The notes beneath the pieces are model-generated. The model made no database searches. It was not told the origin of the DNA and saw only the letters and a program-made list of their open reading frames with translations. From Rhodospirillaceae bacterium (lineage in GTDB: Bacteria > Pseudomonadota > Alphaproteobacteria > Bin65), in NCBI GenBank assembly GCA_011523655.1, contig WTGH01000024.1:1-64000 (forward strand): 64,000 nt of DNA, written 5' to 3'. Position 1 is the first letter of the stretch. The number at the start of each line of letters is the position of its first letter. Position numbers and translations under genes: made by a program. Positions 55,742 to 64,000 of the stretch are shown here, piece after piece.

Positions 55742-57403
55742 GTGCGGCGGCGCTTCGTGGCCAGGGGCTATTCGATATCGGTACGGCGCGGCGTCGAGAG
55801 CCTGCGCATACGCCTTGCGGGCGCCTGGTACCGCAGCGCCTTCTATCAGTGGCGGCTCGGCGGCACGCGGGCGACCCAGGTCCTGCTGGTGCCGCACGAT
55901 CCGTGGCCCGGCGATTCGGAGGTCGGCAAGGCGATCCTGCGCGGCGCGTTCAATTTCAGGAACGACAGGATCTGGCGCGGCGAGGAGCTGCCGCTCGAGC
56001 CCCACGATTTCGCCTGGCTGCGCGACCTGCGGGCGACCGGGTCCGACGCCGGCCGCCGGCTGGGCCGCGAACTGATGAGCGACTGGATCGACCGGTTCGG
56101 CCGGTACCACCATCATGGCTGGCGCGCCGATATCGCCGCCGAGCGGCTGATCAACTGGCTGAGCCAGTACGACTATTTCTGCCGGGGCGCGGAAGACCGG
56201 TTTCGCGACCGGGTTCTCCAGAGCGTCCACCGGCAGGCGAAGCATCTGGCGAACGTGACGCGGAAGACGACTCGCGGCGCCAGGCGGGTGCGGGCCGCCA
56301 AGGGCCTGATCTATGTCGGCGCCTGCCTGCCCAGCGCTCATGCCCGGCTGTTCAGGGGGCTTGCCCTGCTGGAGCATGAAATCGAGCACCGGATCCATGC
56401 CGACGGCGGCGTTGCCGAACGCTGTCCGACCCTGCAGCACGAAATCCTGCGCGACCTGATCGACGTGCGCAGCGTGCTGGCGTCGAGCCATCAGGACGCG
56501 TCGCCCGTGGTTCAGGGCGCCATCGACCGGGCGGCGCCGATGCTGCGCGGCATGCGCCTCGGCGACGGCGGGCTTGCCGTGTTCAACGGCAGCTTCGAAG
56601 AGCAGGACTGGCAGATCGACATGACGCTGAACCAGTCCGGCTCGACCGGGAATCCGCCGGAGCATCCGCCGCATACCGGCTTCCAGCGCGTCATCGCCGG
56701 GCGCACGATGATCGTCATGGATACCGGCATGCCGCCGGCGCCCGGCCATGACGATCTGGCCCATGCCGGCCTGCTGGGCTTCGAGATGAGCGCCGGCCGG
56801 GTCCGTCTGATCGTCAACTGCGGCAGCTATTGGAAACGCAACAGCGACTGGGCCTTCGCCGGGCGGATCTCGGCGGCCCATTCGACGCTGGTCGTCGCGA
56901 ACCGCAATTCGTCGCAACTGCACCGAAACGGCGGTCTGGGCCGGCGGCCGGCCAAGGTTGACGCCGACCGGAAGGACCTGCAGGGCGCCATCCTGATCGA
57001 GGGAAGCCATGACGGCTATGCGCCGGCCTTCGCCGTGGTCCACAGGCGGCGCATCTACGTCTCGGCCAACGGCGAGGATGTCCGCGGACAGGATATCCTC
57101 TCCCGCCCCGAGCAATCGCGCCGCAATGCGGACGTCGAGTTCGCCGTCCGCTTCCATCTGCACCCGGACGTTTCCATCGATTCGATGTCGATCTGGGAAA
57201 AGGGCGGGCGGATCATCGATTTCAGCCGTCCGGGCGCGGGAAGCTGGCAATTCCACACCGAGAGCGGCGTCACGATCGGGGTCGAGGACAGCTTCTACCA
57301 GGGCATGCGCAACGAACGGCAGCGGACCCGCCAGATCGTCCTGTCCGGCGAATATCGCGGCGCAGAGCCCCGCTCCGTGCGCTGGGCGATCCGGCGGCGC
57401 TGA
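55742..57403 (+). CDS. Heparinase II/III-family protein
   Basis: The product has 553 residues. The N-terminal (alpha/alpha) toroid (FNFRNDRIWRGEELPLEPHDFAWLRDLRA, RYHHHGWRADIAAERLINWL) is followed by a beta-sandwich heparinase II/III domain (HAGLLGFEMSAGRVRLIVNCGSYWKRNSDWAFAGRISAAHSTLVV). Members degrade acidic polysaccharides; in alphaproteobacteria one copy is regularly found between rpe and purH, but its substrate is unknown. The start GTG at 55742 follows the rpe stop by one base. No signal peptide is visible, so the protein would be cytoplasmic. Confidence 0.9.
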   Translation: MRRRFVARGYSISVRRGVESLRIRLAGAWYRSAFYQWRLGGTRATQVLLVPHDPWPGDSEVGKAILRGAFNFRNDRIWRGEELPLEPHDFAWLRDLRATGSDAGRRLGRELMSDWIDRFGRYHHHGWRADIAAERLINWLSQYDYFCRGAEDRFRDRVLQSVHRQAKHLANVTRKTTRGARRVRAAKGLIYVGACLPSAHARLFRGLALLEHEIEHRIHADGGVAERCPTLQHEILRDLIDVRSVLASSHQDASPVVQGAIDRAAPMLRGMRLGDGGLAVFNGSFEEQDWQIDMTLNQSGSTGNPPEHPPHTGFQRVIAGRTMIVMDTGMPPAPGHDDLAHAGLLGFEMSAGRVRLIVNCGSYWKRNSDWAFAGRISAAHSTLVVANRNSSQLHRNGGLGRRPAKVDADRKDLQGAILIEGSHDGYAPAFAVVHRRRIYVSANGEDVRGQDILSRPEQSRRNADVEFAVRFHLHPDVSIDSMSIWEKGGRIIDFSRPGAGSWQFHTESGVTIGVEDSFYQGMRNERQRTRQIVLSGEYRGAEPRSVRWAIRRR

Positions 57404-57460
57404 CGCGCTGTGATTTCCGGCGGGTCGGTTCCCGCCGGGGCGGTTGCGGCGCCCGGCGAC

Positions 57461-58726
<1,266 letters not shown>

Positions 58727-58895
58727 GCTGCCGAAACGTCTCCTGCGTCGAGTGCGCGGTCGCCGCGTGGCGGCCAAAACCGTTATGCGCCGCGGTCGCC
58801 GCCCGGCATGTGCGGCATTTTCTTCGCCGGGCGCATCCGTTTCGCCGTCCGGCCCTTCGGGGTTTCTCTACGAAACGAGCTCACGCCGCAAAACA

Positions 58896-59047
58896 AATCC
58901 TTCCCCCTCTTCAGAGGGGGAAGTCCCGGAGCGAAGCGGAGGGGATGGGGGTGCATTGGGCCGCCGGAGGATTCGCCTTGCGGCGAAGCGCGTCTGCCGA
59001 CGCGCCACCCCCACCTGGCCTCCCCCTCTGAAGAGGGGGAGGAATAG
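58896..59047. mobile_element. Nested-hairpin MITE-like element, copy 4
   Basis: About 152 bp between TCCTTCCCCCTCTTCAGAGG and CCCCTCTGAAGAGGGGGAGG, inner motifs GGGGATGGGGGTG and GCCACCCCCACC, with GAGCGAAGCGGAGGGG beside the left hairpin. Outer arms are also present: TTTCTCTACGAAACGAG at about 58862-58878 and GGCTCTTCGCAGAGGAATCC at about 59064-59083. Orientation is the same as copy 3. It lies about 180 bp before purH. Confidence 0.75.
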
Positions 59048-59230
59048 AGTTGTGGGGACGCGCGGCTCTTCGCAGAGGAATCCCTTGGGGCAGGGGGATT
59101 CAGTCGGTGCCCGATTTGCAGATGAATGCGTTGGGGCGGGCATGGCGATGCGGGTCGTGACCGAAATGCGAAATCCGGGTTAGACTCGGCGTTCCCATCC
59201 GGCCGTCCGCTGTCTTCCTGCAAAGGACCG

Positions 59231-60808
<1,578 letters not shown>

Positions 60809-60817
60809 GCGCGCCGG

Positions 60818-62113
60818 TTATTCCGGGGCCGACTCGTCCGGTGCAACCTTCCCGGTGTCGACCTTCAGCAGGATCACGGCGCCGATCACCAGGAAAGGCA
60901 CGACCGTCGCCATGCCCCAACGCGGGCCCGCGGCCAGGGTGACAGCACCGAAAATCCACGGGCCGAGAAAGGCCGTGCATTTTCCGGCAAAGGCGTAGAG
61001 CCCGAACATCTCGGCCTCCTGCCCCCGGGGCGCGAGATGGCTCATCAGCGAGCGGCTTGCCGCCTGGGCCGGGCCGAAAAACAGGCCCATGACGCCGCCG
61101 AGGACGTAGAACCAGGTCTTGTCGTCGACAAACAGCATCGGGATGCCGCAAACCGTGACGCCGGCGACGCCCAGAAGCACGGTCGCCTTGGCGCCCAGCC
61201 GATCGTCCAGCCAGGCGAAGGCGAAGGCGCCGAGGCCGGCCGTGACATTCACGATGATGCCGAATATCAGGACCTCCGCCGTGCCCATGCCGAAGACCGT
61301 GGCGGCGTAGATCGCCCCGACGGCGAAGATCGTGTTCAGCCCGTCGACATAGAAGATCCGGGCGATCAGGAAGCGTGCGATGTTGGCGTGCTTGCGGACA
61401 TTGGCCAGGGTGTTGCCCAGCGTGCGCAGCCCGGCGCCGACCGCCTGGCCCATGGGCAGCCCGGTCCCCGGCGTATCCGCCGTCAGGAAGAACAGCGGCA
61501 GGCTGAAGACCAGCGCCCACACGGCGACGATCGGCCCGGCGATCCGGATATGCTCGGCCGCAGACTTGTCGAGCCCGAAGGGCGCGACCTCCGGCTGTAC
61601 GAACACGAACAGCAGCAGGATCAGGCAGGCCAGGCCGCCGATATAGCCCAGCCCCCAGGACCAGCCGGAGAGCCGGCCGATATGACTGGCCGGGGCGAGA
61701 CCGGGCAGCATGGCGTTGTAGAAAACGAGGCCCATCTCGAAACCGATCACACCGATGAACGCCGCGGTGAGCACGAGGGCCGTCGACTCGATGCCCGGCG
61801 CGCCCCACCACAGCGCGGCCGATGCGGCGACCATGACCAGGGTCCAGAACACGATCCAGGCCTTGCGGCCCTTGCCGTGGTCGGCGATGGCGCCGAGGAT
61901 CGGGCTGAGGATCGCCATGACGAAGGCCGCCGCGCCCTGGGTGAACGCCCATTGCGAGGCGCCGGTCGTCTTGTCCGGCGCGATGGCGCCGGCGAAATAG
62001 GCCGCGAAGATGAAGGTCGTGACGACGGTGGTGAACGGCGAGTTCGCCCAATCGTAGAGCGCCCAGCCGAAGGCGGATTTGCGCCCGCCGGTCCAGACCG
62101 GGCGGGCCGTCAC
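60818..62113 (-). CDS. MFS transporter, UMF1/Atg22-like family
   Basis: The product is an inner-membrane transporter of 431 residues with twelve predicted helices. The first segment [28 protein letters not shown] is the hallmark of the UMF1/Atg22-like branch. The substrate is unknown; related proteins have been linked to amino-acid or other small-molecule efflux. GTG 62113 overlaps the stop codon of the DUF2147 gene (GTGA), so the two are coupled. Confidence 0.9.
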   Translation of the reverse strand: MTARPVWTGGRKSAFGWALYDWANSPFTTVVTTFIFAAYFAGAIAPDKTTGASQWAFTQGAAAFVMAILSPILGAIADHGKGRKAWIVFWTLVMVAASAALWWGAPGIESTALVLTAAFIGVIGFEMGLVFYNAMLPGLAPASHIGRLSGWSWGLGYIGGLACLILLLFVFVQPEVAPFGLDKSAAEHIRIAGPIVAVWALVFSLPLFFLTADTPGTGLPMGQAVGAGLRTLGNTLANVRKHANIARFLIARIFYVDGLNTIFAVGAIYAATVFGMGTAEVLIFGIIVNVTAGLGAFAFAWLDDRLGAKATVLLGVAGVTVCGIPMLFVDDKTWFYVLGGVMGLFFGPAQAASRSLMSHLAPRGQEAEMFGLYAFAGKCTAFLGPWIFGAVTLAAGPRWGMATVVPFLVIGAVILLKVDTGKVAPDESAPE

Positions 62114-62556
62114 TTCACCCGCTTCCAGATCTGGGACCGGCAGCGTATCCACTTGCAGCCGCTGACCTTCAGGGTGTCCCGACCCTTCATTTCCATTTCC
62201 GAACTGAAGGTCTTTCCGGTCTTCGGACTGTAAATCCTGCCGTCGTCCCATACGCCGTCCGTCGGCTTCTGCGGGAACCCGGTCAGCAAGGGCAACCCCA
62301 GGATCGGTCGGGACCGCAGCGACTCTTCTTCGTTCCTGGCGTCCCGCAGCGGCTGACCCTTCTTGTTGTTCGGCTGCTTGAGCCAGACGATCCGGCCGCA
62401 CAGCTTGTCGCCGCACGGCGCGATCTCGACATGCGAGTTGCCGCCGGGGGTAAGCCAGACCCCCGTGGGACCCGCTTCGGAATCCGCGAGGGTGCTACCG
62501 CCGCAAGCGAGGCAGAAAACCGCGGCAAATGCAGACAGGCATCTTGCCGATATCAT
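62110..62556 (-). CDS. DUF2147 secreted protein
   Basis: The product has 148 residues with a signal peptide (MISARCLSAFAAVFCLACGGSTLA) followed by the DUF2147 pattern: GVWLTPGGNSHVEIAPCGDKLCGRIVWLK, DGRIYSPKTGKTFSSEMEMKGRDTLKVSGC, and WKRV at the end. These are small periplasmic beta-barrel proteins of unknown function. The four Cys in the mature part may form disulfides. GGAGGTG precedes ATG 62556. It is upstream of and coupled to the MFS gene. Confidence 0.9.
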   Translation of the reverse strand: MISARCLSAFAAVFCLACGGSTLADSEAGPTGVWLTPGGNSHVEIAPCGDKLCGRIVWLKQPNNKKGQPLRDARNEEESLRSRPILGLPLLTGFPQKPTDGVWDDGRIYSPKTGKTFSSEMEMKGRDTLKVSGCKWIRCRSQIWKRVK

Positions 62557-62767
62557 GGATGGCACCTCCCCGGACCGCAGCCGCCCGCCCGAACGGCGGA
62601 TCCGCTCCACGAAGACATGGCGCGCCGAGCCGGCGGAGGCGGAACGGGCACCATGCAGCCTCCGGTTATACGGCATTCCGGCCGGCGGCGAAACGGGAAT
62701 CCGGGCGGGCGGGCAGCGCCGGTGGCCAGTGGCGCGGTTCCGGACCGCTTTTTATATGTTCGCTCGT

Positions 62768-63496
62768 TTATGTATCGTCGAGCAGCGCAAGCGCCTGTGC
62801 CGGATCGATTTTTCCGTCATAGAGCGCCCGCCCGCAGATGACGCCGGCGATGCCGCTCGCCGCTTCCTGCTTCAGCGCCCGGAGATCGCCCAGCCCGGCA
62901 ACGCCGCCGGAGGCGATGACCGGCGCCCCGACCGCCCGGGCGAGCGCCGCCGTCGCCGCGACGTTGACCCCCCGGAGCGCGCCGTCGCGCTCGATATCGG
63001 TATAGACGATGGCGGCGACGCCGGCATCCTCGAACAACCGTGCGAGGTCCGCAGCCGTCACGTCGGAGGTCTCGAGCCAGCCCTGGGTGGCGACCCGGCC
63101 GCCGCGCGCGTCGATGCCGACAGCGATCCGGCCGGGAAAGGCGCGCGCCGCCCGCCGCACCAGGGGCGGATCGCGCAGCGCGGCCGTGCCGAGGATCACC
63201 CGGGCCAGGCCGCGGTCCAGCCACATCTCGATCCCGGCCATGTCGCGGATGCCGCCGCCCAGCTGGACCGGGATCGACACCGCGCCGAGAATCGCCTCGA
63301 CGCCCGCCCGGTTGACGGCCCGGCCTTCGGCGGCGCCGTTCAGATCGACGACGTGCAGCCAGCGGAAGCCTTGGGCCTGGAAGCGCGCCGCCTGGTCGGC
63401 CGGGTCGTCGTTGAAAACGGTCTCCTGCGCGAAATCGCCCTTGAGCAGCCGAACGCAGCGGCCGTCCTTGAGGTCGATGGCCGGATACAGGATCAT
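62768..63496 (-). CDS. hisA: HisA, phosphoribosylformimino-5-aminoimidazole carboxamide ribotide isomerase
   Basis: HisA acts in histidine synthesis. This TIM barrel of 242 residues shows [19 protein letters not shown] with the catalytic Asp, [39 protein letters not shown] with the second catalytic Asp, and [10 protein letters not shown]. The start overlaps the stop codon of the upstream acetyltransferase gene. No other his gene is in the window. Confidence 0.95.
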   Translation of the reverse strand: MILYPAIDLKDGRCVRLLKGDFAQETVFNDDPADQAARFQAQGFRWLHVVDLNGAAEGRAVNRAGVEAILGAVSIPVQLGGGIRDMAGIEMWLDRGLARVILGTAALRDPPLVRRAARAFPGRIAVGIDARGGRVATQGWLETSDVTAADLARLFEDAGVAAIVYTDIERDGALRGVNVAATAALARAVGAPVIASGGVAGLGDLRALKQEAASGIAGVICGRALYDGKIDPAQALALLDDT

Positions 63497-64000
63497 CCCG
63501 GCCCGCCCCCGGATGGATCCTCGGCCGCGCTCAGGTCCTTCCAGTAATACAGGCCGGCGACCGGCTTGCCCTCGACCCGGGCGTAGAAGGGATTGCGGCC
63601 CCAGCGGACGTAGCCGTGGGTCTCGTACAGCCGGATCGCCCGCTTTTGGGTCGCGCGGACATCGAGGGTGATGACGTCGAACCCCTCGTTGCGGGCCAGC
63701 ACCTCGGCCTTTTCCATCAGCAGGCGGGCGAGGCCGTGGCCGCGGGCCCAGGGCGCGATGAAGGCGTGTTCGAGCTGGACGGCAAAGGCCTGCGCCTCGT
63801 TGTTCGGCGGCGGGCGGACCAGCTGCGCCGCGCCGCAGATCGTGCCGTCGATCCGGGCGACGATCAGGATGCGCTCGGGCACGACCAGAACGCCCTTCCA
63901 GTAGCTTTCGAGCGTGTCCCGCTCCGGCGCGCGCAGCCAGCCGAAGCCGCCGCCGGCGTCGATCGCGCTTTCCGCGGCGTCGCAGATATCGTGCAGGTCG
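63493..64000 (-). CDS. GNAT N-acetyltransferase (5' end outside window)
   Basis: The frame runs from the stop at 63493 to the window edge. Its readable product includes [43 protein letters not shown] and the acetyl-CoA site [28 protein letters not shown], followed by [21 protein letters not shown]. This is a GNAT acetyltransferase; the acceptor is unknown. The GTG at 63882 is internal to the conserved N-terminal region, so the gene continues beyond the window. It overlaps hisA by four bases. Confidence 0.85.
   Translation of the reverse strand, partial: DLHDICDAAESAIDAGGGFGWLRAPERDTLESYWKGVLVVPERILIVARIDGTICGAAQLVRPPPNNEAQAFAVQLEHAFIAPWARGHGLARLLMEKAEVLARNEGFDVITLDVRATQKRAIRLYETHGYVRWGRNPFYARVEGKPVAGLYYWKDLSAAEDPSGGGPG

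Overview
The window is about 64 kb of high-GC chromosome (roughly 68-70 percent G+C by eye) from an alphaproteobacterium. Supporting points are the gene runs ffs-dnaX-ybaB-recR, thrS-infC, uvrC-pgsA and rsmB-rpe-heparinase-purH, the separation of dnaA from dnaN-recF-gyrB, a small SRP RNA, and GANTC (CcrM-type) sites in a candidate origin. I see a Rhodospirillales-like backbone but do not name a genus. No rRNA, tRNA or CRISPR array is visible.

Layout. Bases 1-5.9 kb are accessory and repeat-rich: a Slam-type outer-membrane gene, a tyrosine recombinase, a 5'-truncated porin and a small lipoprotein, separated by several families of palindromic repeats. Bases 5.9-11.7 kb hold dnaN, recF, gyrB and pyrF. 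Bases 11.8-18.6 kb hold a PIN/HicB-like toxin-antitoxin pair, a Bax-inhibitor-1 protein, the YbbA/YbbP transporter with its divergent TesA-type esterase, and a RelE/HTH pair whose toxin start looks damaged. Bases 18.9-24.0 kb, read leftward, hold porin, small lipoprotein, TbpB-like surface lipoprotein, terminator, Slam and a Slam fragment. dnaA, a rhodanese, an epimerase-like protein, an alpha/beta hydrolase and a GT4 glycosyltransferase follow to 30.2 kb.

From 30.1 to 33.75 kb, a 3.1-kb low-consistency island lies between two 287-bp direct repeats derived from the 3' end of the glycosyltransferase gene. It carries a RelE/HTH toxin-antitoxin pair, a protein with an ApeA/HEPN-like C-terminus and a broken ORF. 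An orphan Phd antitoxin, a glycosyltransferase and an FkbM-YrbL fusion follow. The right half (36.5-64 kb) is mostly housekeeping: thrS with a threonine-rich leader peptide and attenuator, infC with a probable AUA start, a BtuF-like protein, recR/ybaB/dnaX/ffs, an antiporter, an SDR beside folB, a candidate oriC, uvrC, pgsA, bioB (C-terminal frameshift), etfBA with a 3-hydroxyacyl-CoA dehydrogenase, rsmB, rpe, a heparinase-like protein, a nucleotide-sugar dehydrogenase, purH, an MFS transporter, a DUF2147 protein, hisA and a partial GNAT acetyltransferase.

How the parts work together. The replication genes (dnaA, dnaN, recF, gyrB, dnaX, recR) and a candidate origin are spread over 40 kb. The most distinctive system is the Slam/TbpB-like/porin/lipoprotein locus, which looks like a surface-lipoprotein export and uptake module; parts of it are duplicated at the left edge. 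The best-supported regulatory device is the thrS attenuator. The genome also shows many mobile palindromic repeats, some of which contribute codons to the ends of genes, and an unusual number of in-frame 12-15 bp tandem duplications.
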